Source: Actinoplanes utahensis (lineage in GTDB: Bacteria > Actinomycetota > Actinomycetes > Mycobacteriales > Micromonosporaceae). From it: a stretch of DNA of 64,000 bases. The number at the start of each line of letters is the position of its first letter. Position 1 is the stretch's first letter. The stretch is from NCBI RefSeq assembly GCF_016862455.1, contig NZ_BOMZ01000027.1:101893-165892 (forward strand), given 5' to 3'. The notes under the pieces are model-generated. The model searched no databases. It saw nothing but the letters and a program-made list of their open reading frames with translations, and was not told the origin of the DNA. Of the stretch, positions 18,901 to 26,775 are shown one piece after another. A program made the translations under genes and the position numbers.

Positions 18901-21437
18901 GCGCCTTCCAGCGCGCCGGCTACCGCACCACCCGTGCGAGCGCCACGGCGCTGATGACAGACAGCGACGCCGCCTGGGACGCGCTTCTCGGCGGCCCCAC
19001 GCCTGTCTCGGTTCTGGCCTGCGCCGGACTGTTCGGCGCAGGCCCGGGTCTTCCGGCACACGACCTGGACCGGCAGATCGAGGCGGGGTTCCACACCGTC
19101 CATGCGGCCGCACGGGCGCTCGCCCGCGCCCACCGGTCCGGCCCGGTCACCCTGGCCGTCCTCACCAGTTTCGGCGTGGACGTCACCGGCGCCGAACCGG
19201 TCAACCCGGCCACGGCGATGGTCGTGGCACTCGCCCGCAGCATCGAGCAGGAGCTGCCGCAGATTCGGTGCACGGTCCTGGACGTCGGGCCGAACACCGG
19301 CGAGCACCATCTCAGCGCGGCCCTGGCCGACCTGCGCGAACCGGTGACGGCGTTGCGGGGCAGCGCGGTGTGGACACCGGAGCTGCGGCGGATGTCACCG
19401 GAGTCCGGCGCCAACCCGCCGCGGCTACGCGACAACGGTGTCTATCTGATCACCGGAGGACTCGGCGGGCTGGGGTCGGTGGTGGCGGCGGCCCTGGCCG
19501 ACTCGGGGGTACGCCCCCGGATAGCCCTGCTGAGCCGCAGCGAACCGGCAGTGGCCGGCACGACACTGACCGCCCTTGAGGACGCCGGAGCGCAGGTGAT
19601 GACGGTGACCGGTGACGTGGCAGACGCGGCGTCGTTGCGGGCGGCCGTCGCCGCGGTCCACGAACGGTTCGGCCCGATCCACGGCATCGTGCACGCTGCC
19701 GGGGTTCCGGGTGGCGGCCTGCTGCAGCGCCGGTCGCGTACGGAGATCGACAACGTCCTGGCCCCGAAGGTCCGCGGCACGATGAACCTGCTCGACCTTT
19801 GCGATGCGGAGACCGACCCCGACTTCCTGCTGTTGTTCTCCAGCCATGCCGGCCTGGCCGGGATGCTCGGCAACGCCGACTACGCCGCCGCGAACGCGTT
19901 CCTCGACGCTGTCGCCCAGCAGCACGGGCGGGGTCGGCTGCGGGTGTGCTCGGTGGCCTGGCCCGGATGGTCCGACGTGGGGATGTGGGCGCGCTCCGCG
20001 GTCGACCTCGACGCGGTGACGAACGGTCGCCCCGGGCGGGTCGCCGTGCCGGGCCACCAGGCCGCCGCCCCGGCCGGCGGCGCCGCTGAACCGGAGTGGC
20101 GCCGCGTCCTGGACGCCGCCACCCACTGGCTGCTCGACGAGCACCGCTTCGACGGGGTGCCGATGCTGCCCGGTACGGGCTCCCTGGAACTGGTGATCCA
20201 AGCAGCGCTGGATCTGCGACTGCCATCGGCCGGCGCATCGATCGAACTGCGCGAGGCGGTCTTCGTAGCGCCGGTGAACGGTGGCCGGCCGATCGAGGTC
20301 GGCGTGGCGTTCACGCCGAGCGGCGACGAGTTCCGCTTCCGTCTGATGTCGCGGGTCGCCGGTACCGGCACGGCGTGGACCCACCATGTCTCCGGTTACC
20401 TGGCATGGAGTGATCAGCGGCCGGAGCCGGCGCGTCTGGACGAGCTGTTCGGTGGGCACACCGCCGGTGATCCGCTGCCGGCACGGGGCCGGCTGGCGTT
20501 CGGGCCCCGCTGGCAGTCCGTGAGCCGGATGTGGCACGGCAAGGACTCCTATCTGGCCGAGCTGGCCCTGCGCGAACCGTTCCACGGGGACCTCGACGAG
20601 CATCCGATGCACGCTGCTCTGCTCGACCGCGCCGGCATCGCGATACTGTCCGCGGCGTTCCCGGGCGAACAGAACCAGTACCTACCGTTCTTCTACCGGC
20701 GGCTGACCCGTTTCGGTGCGCTCCCGGCCCGGATCGTGGCGCACGGCCGCCCGCAACCGGATCGGCCGGGCATGCGTTCCCTGGACCTCGATCTGTACGA
20801 CGCGGACACCGGCCGGCTCCTGGTGAAGGTGGAGTCCTACACCACCCGCGAGGTCCGGGTCACTGACTTCGCCCGCCGGCTCAACCCACCAGCCGACAGT
20901 GCCCCGCCGGCCGTCCCGGTGGCCCGCACCGAACACACAGGCGGGGCCGGAGTGGGCGGCGAGGCGCCGGTGAACGGCCCGGCACTGCTGCACCCGCGTG
21001 ACGGGGCCGCCGTCTTCCTGACTCTGCTCGCCGGCGAGTTCCCTCCGGTGGTCGTGGTGAATCCACCGGGTGCCTCGCTCGACGTGCGCGGGGTGCCTTG
21101 GCTCGACGAGTCGGCCCCACCGGCACCGGTTCCCCTCGAGGCGGTCACCGCACCACCCATGGCCGTACCGCCGGGCACTCCCGGCCCCGCGGCGTCGGCA
21201 CCCTCCGGCGGCGATGTGATCGACATACTGCGCTCGCTGTGGATCGAGGCCCTCGGGGTGGAGGAGGTCGGGCTTGACGACGACTTCTTCGACCTGGGCG
21301 GCGACTCGCTGGTGTCGGTCCAGATCAGCGCACGCCTGCGCCAGCTTTTCCGCATCGAGATCAGTGCCGGCATTCTTTTCGAGGCGAGCACCATCCGTGT
21401 GCTGCGCGAGCGCCTGGCCGAGTTGGGAGTCTCATGA
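15984..21437 (+). CDS. Type I polyketide synthase module KS-AT-KR-DH-ACP
   Basis: An 1817-residue sister of the preceding PKS. KS has Cys 175 (TACSTG), EAHGTA and KSNIGH. AT has Ser 619 (GHSVGE) and HAFH, a malonyl-type signature. KR carries GGLGGLG near 1158 and the NADYAAANAF segment, again without LDD. DH lies after KR, with His 1387 (DEHRFDGVPMLPG) and Asp in HAALLD. A KR-tail-like stretch (RDGAAVFLTLL) follows, then a Pro/Ala linker and an ACP with Ser 1775 (LGGDSL). GGAGG sits just before ATG 15984; a GTG at 15924 overlapping the previous gene is possible but has no comparable site. Its stop overlaps the next SDR start (ATGA). The ACP-bound product should be an enoyl chain. Confidence 0.95.
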   Translation: MPSSIAIIGMAGRFPGAMDIEAFWHNLTIGQDCITELDDQDLLRRGEYPEYLAHPNYVRRRPCLPAADMFDARCFGMTPREAEIRDPQQRVLLEVAHSALEHAGYDPARYPGAIGMFAGTNINRYRMDHLEQDATIRATVPFLALEIANAPDYVATFLSHRLGLTGPSMTLQTACSTGLTAVRTAAHSLEAGECDMALAGVCSIEMPLDYGYLQMEGSILARDGRPKPFDADADGTNFGSGCGVVLLKPLDAAIADRDTIHAVIRGAALNNDGTRKAGFTAPSIEGQAECIAEAIRQSGVDPRDISYVEAHGTATRLGDPIEVAGLTEAFHRAAGDTELPHGYCSIGSVKSNIGHVGQASGAAGLIKTVLALAREWIPPSINVTRVNPRLMLEDTPFKVATEALPWPRTAGSPRTAGVSSFGIGGTNAHVVLSEAPAPGQPVPTLRRTELIVWSGADAGAADELGRRLAEQAGELDPVGFADAAHTLRVGRTERRVRRALVARDAAHASQALLSGTDVIMPDGPSRQLIFCFPGQGNALRNAGLELYRSEPVFRDHCDEVFGLLRTHIDADLPSMWRADDDVALTDTAIAQPLLFALEYAIARTLIDLGIRPAALIGHSVGELVAATVAGVFSLADGARAVSARATLMRQMPPGAMLAVAAGAAEVKPYLDTTVSLAAVNSARQSVLSGPDPALRAIAEKMRADGIASTPMSTSHAFHSPAMAPAAEEFEAILTGMTLRPPAIPVVSGMTGAPVGDDEAVSAAFWARQLVAPVQFATAVTTALGGGPAFLIETGPGHSLTRLLRADPAVRSGDSLPLPVFDTDSGTPGAFDRLLGRLWVENHPVDLERRDGGTGRRRVPVIGYPYQRRRFWVDRPAAHKPPRDNSMIVDRAGGAGAHRDTVAPGVSPTVTMPDPVAVPAPPAPPAAPSRWSLAALEWTRRRTTPAPLTTRRVEDAHAVLVLPGDRDLAATVRGAFQRAGYRTTRASATALMTDSDAAWDALLGGPTPVSVLACAGLFGAGPGLPAHDLDRQIEAGFHTVHAAARALARAHRSGPVTLAVLTSFGVDVTGAEPVNPATAMVVALARSIEQELPQIRCTVLDVGPNTGEHHLSAALADLREPVTALRGSAVWTPELRRMSPESGANPPRLRDNGVYLITGGLGGLGSVVAAALADSGVRPRIALLSRSEPAVAGTTLTALEDAGAQVMTVTGDVADAASLRAAVAAVHERFGPIHGIVHAAGVPGGGLLQRRSRTEIDNVLAPKVRGTMNLLDLCDAETDPDFLLLFSSHAGLAGMLGNADYAAANAFLDAVAQQHGRGRLRVCSVAWPGWSDVGMWARSAVDLDAVTNGRPGRVAVPGHQAAAPAGGAAEPEWRRVLDAATHWLLDEHRFDGVPMLPGTGSLELVIQAALDLRLPSAGASIELREAVFVAPVNGGRPIEVGVAFTPSGDEFRFRLMSRVAGTGTAWTHHVSGYLAWSDQRPEPARLDELFGGHTAGDPLPARGRLAFGPRWQSVSRMWHGKDSYLAELALREPFHGDLDEHPMHAALLDRAGIAILSAAFPGEQNQYLPFFYRRLTRFGALPARIVAHGRPQPDRPGMRSLDLDLYDADTGRLLVKVESYTTREVRVTDFARRLNPPADSAPPAVPVARTEHTGGAGVGGEAPVNGPALLHPRDGAAVFLTLLAGEFPPVVVVNPPGASLDVRGVPWLDESAPPAPVPLEAVTAPPMAVPPGTPGPAASAPSGGDVIDILRSLWIEALGVEEVGLDDDFFDLGGDSLVSVQISARLRQLFRIEISAGILFEASTIRVLRERLAELGVS

Positions 21438-22264
21438 GCACCATGCCCGCCGCCCTGCACCGGATATACCATCCCGAGTTGCTCGAGGGCGAGGTCGCGG
21501 TGATCACCGGAGGTGGCTCCGGCCTGGGTTACGCCATCGCCCGCGACTTCGTCTCTCTGGGCGCCGAGGTGGTGATCACCTCACGGTCGGCCGACCGGCT
21601 CGCGGACGCGGAGGCGCGGATCAGTGACGAGACCGGGCGGAGCTGCGACAGCGTTCCGTGCGACGTCCGGGACGAGGCCGACGTCAGCCGGCTCCGCGAC
21701 TACGTACTGGCCCGGCACAACGGCGCCACGATCATCGTCAACAACGCTGCGGCGAACTTCTTCAATCGCGCCGAGCGAATGACCCGGCGCGCCTTCGACA
21801 CTGTGGTGAACACCGACCTATACGGCACGTTCAACGTCACGCGCAGCCTGATACCCGAGATGCTGGCAGCCGGCCGGGGCACCATTCTCAACATCACCGT
21901 GCCGATGCCGGAGGTCGGCTTTCCCGGGTTCGCACATTGCGGCGCGGCCAAGGCCGCCATCGTGTCCCTGACCGCCACCTGGGCGTACGAGTGGGGCCCG
22001 CGCGGTATCCGGGTCAACGGCATCGCACCGGGACCGGTGCCCACCGAAGGGGTCGCCGCCAATATGCTGGCCGTGGACAACGCCGCCGAGGCCTTCGCCG
22101 ACCACACCGGCTTTGTGCCGTTGCGTCGGCTGGGCCGGCCGGAGGACATCGCCGCCGCCGCGGTCTTCCTCTGCTCCCCCGCCTCCTCCTGGGTAACGGG
22201 GCAGAACCTCATCGTCGATGGCGGCGTCTACCTCAACACTCCGGCCACTCCGGGCTCGTTCTGA
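21434..22264 (+). CDS. Short-chain dehydrogenase/reductase, 2,4-dienoyl-CoA-reductase-like
   Basis: A 276-residue SDR with the cofactor loop TGGGSGLG and NNAA. The usual YxxxK is CGAAK: the Lys is present but the Tyr is Cys. Loss of this Tyr is typical of SDRs related to 2,4-dienoyl-CoA reductase and peroxisomal enoyl-CoA reductase, which reduce C=C rather than C=O. The ATG overlaps the PKS stop by 4 nt, so it is made with the two ER-less PKSs. I infer it may act as a trans enoyl or dienoyl reductase on their products. Family membership is well supported; the substrate is not. The C-terminus has the common GQNLIVDGG. Confidence 0.88.
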   Translation: MSTMPAALHRIYHPELLEGEVAVITGGGSGLGYAIARDFVSLGAEVVITSRSADRLADAEARISDETGRSCDSVPCDVRDEADVSRLRDYVLARHNGATIIVNNAAANFFNRAERMTRRAFDTVVNTDLYGTFNVTRSLIPEMLAAGRGTILNITVPMPEVGFPGFAHCGAAKAAIVSLTATWAYEWGPRGIRVNGIAPGPVPTEGVAANMLAVDNAAEAFADHTGFVPLRRLGRPEDIAAAAVFLCSPASSWVTGQNLIVDGGVYLNTPATPGSF

Positions 22265-22277
22265 GGTTCGCTCCAGA

Positions 22278-22312
22278 CCCGGCAAGCCGATCATGGGGGA
22301 CGGCTTGCCGGG
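22278..22312. terminator. Bidirectional terminator hairpin between convergent genes
   Basis: A perfect 12-bp inverted repeat (CCCGGCAAGCCG at 22278-22289 with its complement at 22301-22312, 11-nt loop) lies in the 55-bp gap between the converging SDR and carrier genes. It is well placed to end both transcripts. Confidence 0.75.
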
Positions 22313-22319
22313 CCGGTCG

Positions 22320-22658
22320 TCAGTGAGTCGGTTCTGCGGTGTCCCTACCGTCCTTCGGCGTGGACCAGTCCAGTTCCTGCCATGGTTGGACACCCGTCCA
22401 CGCGGGCGCCCGGGTGATCAGCCCGGCCATCTCCCGTGGAGTCGGGTGATCCAGGATATCGATCAGTTCGATCTCCTTGCCGAGTTCCGCCTGGATCCGG
22501 GACCGCATGCGGACCGCGGTCAGCGACGACGCCGGCACGTCGAACAGGTGGGTGTCGGCCTCGATCTCCGGCATCTTCAGCAGGCTTCGCCAGAGGTCGA
22601 CCACCCACTGGACCAGTTGTTCGCCGGCTACCGCCGTGTTCGCCTTCTGTTCGTCCAT
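22320..22658 (-). CDS. Free-standing carrier protein
   Basis: 112 residues with a carrier core of about 75 residues. The phosphopantetheine site reads FDVPASSLTAVRM, with Ser in place of the usual Asp before the modified Ser. ELIDILDHPTPREMA is the typical carrier helix IV region. The C-terminus is an unrelated polar tail (WSTPKDGRDTAEPTH). It is the last gene of the leftward ligase/carrier/SDR group, 43 nt below the SDR stop. Its cargo is unknown; it may hold the acyl group prepared by the neighbouring ligase and SDR. Confidence 0.85.
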   Translation of the reverse strand: MDEQKANTAVAGEQLVQWVVDLWRSLLKMPEIEADTHLFDVPASSLTAVRMRSRIQAELGKEIELIDILDHPTPREMAGLITRAPAWTGVQPWQELDWSTPKDGRDTAEPTH

Positions 22659-22701
22659 CTGCTCTCCTCCTCAGCCCGACGTGCCGGCACCTGGGCACCG
22701 G

Positions 22702-23418
22702 TCACCATTCCAGCGGCTTGCGATCACGGAAGAATCCACCGGTGGGACCGTCCGATGGCAGGGTGGCCAGCCAGACCGGTGTGTCGGCGGCGTCGGCCGG
22801 CGAGACTCCGTACTGCCCGCCCCCCATCTCGGTCCGCACCCGGCCGGGGCAGCAGGAATTGACCAGGATGCCGGCATAGCGCAACTCGTCGGCGAAGATC
22901 ACGGTGAGCGCGTTGAGCGCGGTCTTCGACAAGCGGTAGGCGGGAATCCCGGTGCCCAGACTGCCGAACCGGCCCACCCCGCTGGAAACGTTGACGATCC
23001 GGCCGTAGCCACCGGCACGCATGGCGGGCGAGAGGGCCTGGACGAGCCGCCACGCCCCGTAGAGGTTCACCTCCATGGTGCGCCGCACCACGTCGAAGTC
23101 GGCGGTCATCGCGTCCTGCGCGCCGTCGACGGCGATCGCCGCGTTGTTGACCAGCACGTCGCAGCGCCGGTAACTGCCGTGTATCCAGCGAACGAGGTCC
23201 ACCACACTGCGCTCGTCGGCGACATCGAGTTCACGCACGACGACCCGCTCCCCCACCGCGCCCAACTGCTCCCGCGCCTCCAACCCGGCCGACATCGACC
23301 GGCTGCCGAGCACGACCCGCAGGCCCCGCTGCGCCAGCTTCCGGACGATCTCGATGCCGAGGCCGCGGTTTCCGCCGGTGACCACGGCGATACGGGCGTC
23401 CGTTCCGGGTTCAGCCAT
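22702..23418 (-). CDS. Short-chain dehydrogenase/reductase (ketoreductase type)
   Basis: A 238-residue classical SDR: TGGNRGLG for NAD(P), NNAAI, the catalytic Ser in NVSSG and YRLSK as an intact YxxxK. It should reduce or oxidise a carbonyl/alcohol, unlike the Cys-bearing SDR next to the PKSs. SCCPGRVRTEMGG is like carbonyl-reductase relatives. ATG 23418 overlaps the carrier stop by 8 nt, so ligase, carrier and SDR are coupled. That arrangement suggests it acts on a carrier-bound acyl group, perhaps the starter unit; this is inferred from position only. Confidence 0.9.
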   Translation of the reverse strand: MAEPGTDARIAVVTGGNRGLGIEIVRKLAQRGLRVVLGSRSMSAGLEAREQLGAVGERVVVRELDVADERSVVDLVRWIHGSYRRCDVLVNNAAIAVDGAQDAMTADFDVVRRTMEVNLYGAWRLVQALSPAMRAGGYGRIVNVSSGVGRFGSLGTGIPAYRLSKTALNALTVIFADELRYAGILVNSCCPGRVRTEMGGGQYGVSPADAADTPVWLATLPSDGPTGGFFRDRKPLEW

Positions 23419-23701
23419 GTCCGGGTGCCTCCGCGGTGAGATGAGCGCTGACGATCCGCCACAGCGTGGCCGGAGACTCCACCGCTTGCGCGGTGATCTC
23501 CTCGTCGTCCAGCAGGATGCCGTAGTGGTCCTCCACCTCGGCGAGCAGTTCGACGACGCCGAACGAGTCGAGGCCGGCAGCGACAAGGTCGAGTTCCGGA
23601 ACGATCCGCGTCCGCGGGGGCAGGAGGGGCAGCAAAGGGCGCAGCAGCTTCTCGAAGGAGTCGTCCCAGGGCACGGGCCCGCCGCCGGTGGCGACGGTCA
23701 C
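23411..23701 (-). CDS. Free-standing acyl carrier protein
   Basis: A 96-residue carrier with the classic attachment site AAGLDSFGVVEL. The GTG start overlaps the ligase stop by 4 nt (GTGA). Because it follows an adenylate-forming ligase immediately and precedes an SDR, the simplest reading is that the ligase loads this carrier and the SDR modifies the bound acyl group. The N-terminal 30 residues are Pro-rich (RPLLPLLPPR). Carrier identity is clear; the bound acid cannot be read from sequence. Confidence 0.92.
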   Translation of the reverse strand: MTVATGGGPVPWDDSFEKLLRPLLPLLPPRTRIVPELDLVAAGLDSFGVVELLAEVEDHYGILLDDEEITAQAVESPATLWRIVSAHLTAEAPGHG

Positions 23702-25158
23702 GGCGCCACCGCCTCGAGGGCGCGGAGCGCGTCCCGGTCCACCTTGCCGTTGGCGGTAGTCGGCAGCCGCGGCAGCACGACGCACCGATCCGGCACCTTG
23801 GCCGGTTCGATCCGGCTCGCTACATCGGCCAGCACCTCGGTGGCCTCCCGGTCCGACACGACATACGCCGTCAGAGTGCCGTCTTCGCCCGGCGGTACCA
23901 CGGCCGCGGCGGACACCTCGGGCACGTCCAGCAGAACCGCCTCGATCTCGTGCGTGTTCATCCGCACGCCACGTCGCTTGAAGATGTCGTCACGCCGACC
24001 GGCGAAGTACAGCCGCCCGCCCTCGTCGAGACGGCCGTAGTCGCCGGTACGCAGCATCACGCCCTCCTGCGCCCGCTGATGGAAACGGCCGGCGGTGGCC
24101 TCGGGCGAACGCCAGTAACCGGCCATCACATGCGGGCCGGTGACCACGATCTCCCCCGTGACCCCCGGTGCCACCGGGTGGCCGCTCGCGTCGACCACCG
24201 ACACCTCCGTACCGTCGAGCGGCCTGCCGACGGTGCCCGGAAAACGCAGGTCCTCGTCGGGCTCGGCGATGGTGATCCGCTTGCATTCGGTCATGCCGTA
24301 CATCGGGACTATCCGAGCATCCGGGAAGATCCGCCGCAGGCCGGAGGCGTGTGCCGCGCTCAACGCCGCACCGGTGTTGGTGACCAGCCGCACCGGAGGC
24401 GCCCCGGTGTCGCGCCGGGCCAGTCGGAGCAGGATCGCCGCGAGCGAGGGCACCAGGGGCAGCACCGTCGCCGCCACCGTCCGGGCCTCACGGAGCATCG
24501 AGGCGTCGACCAGATCCGGGCGGAGCACCAACTGGGCGCCGGACAGCGCGCAGAGGAACAACTGGTAGAGACCGTAGTCGAAGGCAACCGGCACCCGGCT
24601 GAGCACCACATCGGCCTCGTTGTACCCCAGCCGGGCCTGGATGGCCTCGGCGGCGAACCGCACCCGGTCGTGGGGACAGACGACAGCGCGAGGCATGCCG
24701 GTGCTGCCGGAGGTATACAGCAACATAGCCACGGCGTCACCCGGGACCGGCGCGCCGGTGTCCGGCCCGCACTGTGCCAGCAGCTCGGCGGGAGACACGA
24801 CGTCGGTGGCCGGCACCCCGACGGCCTCGGCGGTCCGGGCCGGATCACCGAGGGCGACGACCAGGCGCGGTTCGGCGTCACGCCGCATCCATCGCAGGTG
24901 GTGCTCACCGACGGTGGTGCCGACCGGTACCACGACCGCACCGGCCCGCATCACTCCGTAGAGCACCCGCGCGAAGTCACGGCCGCCGGGCAACCGCAGC
25001 AGAACACGATCGCCGGCGCGTATGCCGCGCCGGGCCAGCCCGGCCGCGACCGCCCGGCTGGCATCCGCCAGTTCTGCGTAGGTGTCGGCGCCGGAGCCGT
25101 CCCGTACCGCCAGACGGCCCGGCCAGAGCCGCGCCGCGAGATCGAGGACGTCATGCAT
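23698..25158 (-). CDS. Adenylate-forming acyl ligase (stand-alone A domain)
   Basis: 486 residues with a full set of ANL motifs: LLYTSGSTGMPR, MYGMTECKR, LRTGDYGR, FKRRGVRMN and the C-terminal catalytic Lys in TTANGKVDRD. The pocket near the A4 motif reads AFDYGLYQLF, unlike the two glycine NRPSs. The MYGMTEC form recalls acyl- or aryl-AMP ligases more than amino-acid domains, so it probably activates a carboxylic acid and passes it to the adjoining 96-residue carrier. It could instead make a CoA thioester. It starts at ATG 25158, 80 nt after the free condensation gene, and its stop overlaps the carrier start. Confidence 0.88.
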   Translation of the reverse strand: MHDVLDLAARLWPGRLAVRDGSGADTYAELADASRAVAAGLARRGIRAGDRVLLRLPGGRDFARVLYGVMRAGAVVVPVGTTVGEHHLRWMRRDAEPRLVVALGDPARTAEAVGVPATDVVSPAELLAQCGPDTGAPVPGDAVAMLLYTSGSTGMPRAVVCPHDRVRFAAEAIQARLGYNEADVVLSRVPVAFDYGLYQLFLCALSGAQLVLRPDLVDASMLREARTVAATVLPLVPSLAAILLRLARRDTGAPPVRLVTNTGAALSAAHASGLRRIFPDARIVPMYGMTECKRITIAEPDEDLRFPGTVGRPLDGTEVSVVDASGHPVAPGVTGEIVVTGPHVMAGYWRSPEATAGRFHQRAQEGVMLRTGDYGRLDEGGRLYFAGRRDDIFKRRGVRMNTHEIEAVLLDVPEVSAAAVVPPGEDGTLTAYVVSDREATEVLADVASRIEPAKVPDRCVVLPRLPTTANGKVDRDALRALEAVAP

Positions 25159-25238
25159 GGCGGTCCGCTGCCGGCTCGGTGCCGGCGGGCCGAGCCACCG
25201 GCAGGCTGAACGCTGCTTCCCTGTCGTGCGCCAAGCCT

Positions 25239-26600
25239 CTACCCCTGCCCCTCGTTCGCCTCGGCGTGCACCGCGACCTCGTCCAAGGCGAAGTCACTCC
25301 GAACCCCCCGCGTCAGCAGCTCCTCCACGGCGCACAGCAGGGCGCGCGCCCCGTCGGCCGCGACGAGCCGGGGATCGGTGATCAGGTTGAGCCGCAGCCC
25401 GACCGCGCTGTCGCGTATCTCCAGGCTCAGGCCCCGCGGAATCGGCCAGGCGGCACTCTCCCGAAGACGGCGCGGGGTGGCGCCGTCCGCGTGGCCGGCC
25501 GTGTCGAACCGAGCGAAGTTGTTGACGAAACAGTGGACTTCGGCGCCAAGGCCACGGTCGTGCTCGACCTCGTCCAGCACCGCCTGGATCATCTGCGGGG
25601 GGTATCGGCCGTGCCTGTTCGCCAGTGTCATCCCGGCCCAGGTGCGCCGTACCAGCTCGTGAAGAGTCGTGCCGGAGCAGTCCACCGCGAACAGGGCCCG
25701 CTGCACCGTCGTCCCGACCATGTCGCGCAGCCCTGCCGACGGGCGGTTGGCGGAGATCAGCTGGACGACCACCGTCTCGTTGCCGGTCCACCGATGCAAG
25801 AACCCCGCTACCGCGGCGAGGATCACGGCCATCGGCGAGGTACGTTGCTCGCGCGCGATGGCACTCGCGGCTACCGCCATGGCCGCCGACTCCAGCTCCA
25901 CCGCGGGCCATCCGGGGCGGCTGCCCTTCCGCTGCGGCGGAAATCGCATCGGTGCCGTGGCCATGAGGGTACGCCGCCAGTAGGCGGCGGCACGTTCCGC
26001 GATCAGCCGCCCGCGGGGGGACTCCTCGTCGGCGGCCAGGTCCAGCGGATGCCGGCCGGCCGGGGACGGCTCGGCACCGGCCAGCAGCCGGCTCAGGGCA
26101 CGGGACACCACGTCCAGACCACCGCGGTCCACCGCCAGATGCGAGACCATCAGGACGATGAATGCCGGCTTCCCGGCACCACAGATCACCGCCACCCGCA
26201 GCGGCCAGTCCTCGTCGCCGAACGAGTGCCCAAGGTAGTCGACCCGGACCATCTCCGCGAAGGAACCGGTCTCCCGGACATCGGCCTCGTAGATCTCCAA
26301 GGTGAGCTCGCCGTCGGCGGCCAGTACCTGTCGGGGTTCGCCGTCCGCGGCGCACCGCACGGTGGTACGGAGGGCTTCGTAGCGCTCGACCAGCACACGC
26401 AGCGCGGCGCACACGTCTTCGACACCGCGCCCGCCGGGTACCGCGTACACCCGGCCGTAGTTGTAGTGACAGCGCCGGGCGCCGGGCTTCTGGAACAGCT
26501 CCCAGATCTCGCGCTGGCCCCAGGTCAGCGCGGCGGTCCCGTGCCGGTCACCGGTGAACCGGACAGCTGTCCGCCGGTGCGGTGTGAGAGTTTGATCCAC
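25239..26600 (-). CDS. Stand-alone condensation-domain protein
   Basis: A 453-residue protein covering a whole NRPS condensation domain, from TWGQREIW at the N-terminus to the C-terminal lobe. The active-site motif is SHLAVDRG (His 154, Asp 158), so the catalytic second His is kept, while the first His is Ser and the Gly is Arg. Free condensation domains can join carrier-bound partners, esterify, or terminate a chain. It is the first gene of the leftward group that also encodes the ligase and carriers, and it faces the ABC exporter genes across a divergent promoter. Degeneration to a non-catalytic scaffold is possible. Its substrates are unknown. Confidence 0.87.
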   Translation of the reverse strand: MDQTLTPHRRTAVRFTGDRHGTAALTWGQREIWELFQKPGARRCHYNYGRVYAVPGGRGVEDVCAALRVLVERYEALRTTVRCAADGEPRQVLAADGELTLEIYEADVRETGSFAEMVRVDYLGHSFGDEDWPLRVAVICGAGKPAFIVLMVSHLAVDRGGLDVVSRALSRLLAGAEPSPAGRHPLDLAADEESPRGRLIAERAAAYWRRTLMATAPMRFPPQRKGSRPGWPAVELESAAMAVAASAIAREQRTSPMAVILAAVAGFLHRWTGNETVVVQLISANRPSAGLRDMVGTTVQRALFAVDCSGTTLHELVRRTWAGMTLANRHGRYPPQMIQAVLDEVEHDRGLGAEVHCFVNNFARFDTAGHADGATPRRLRESAAWPIPRGLSLEIRDSAVGLRLNLITDPRLVAADGARALLCAVEELLTRGVRSDFALDEVAVHAEANEGQG

Positions 26601-26775
26601 GCCGACTCGGCTCCTTCCCGCAGATGCCTAGCACGGCAGGGACGATGTGGCCGAGCCGTGTCTCACGCTAACGGCGGGCTCCGCCCGGCTGGTGTCCCGA
26701 GATCGGGGGACGGGCGCGGCGAGTCCCCGAAACCGGCGATGCCGGCGAGGTTCCGGCCTGTGATGATTGACCGTC
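26601..26775. promoter_or_regulatory. Divergent promoter region, condensation/ligase group and ABC exporters
   Basis: About 175 bp separate the free condensation gene (leftward) from the first ABC exporter gene (rightward), so both promoters should be here. I saw no clear inverted-repeat operator or well-spaced -35/-10 pair. Confidence 0.4.
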
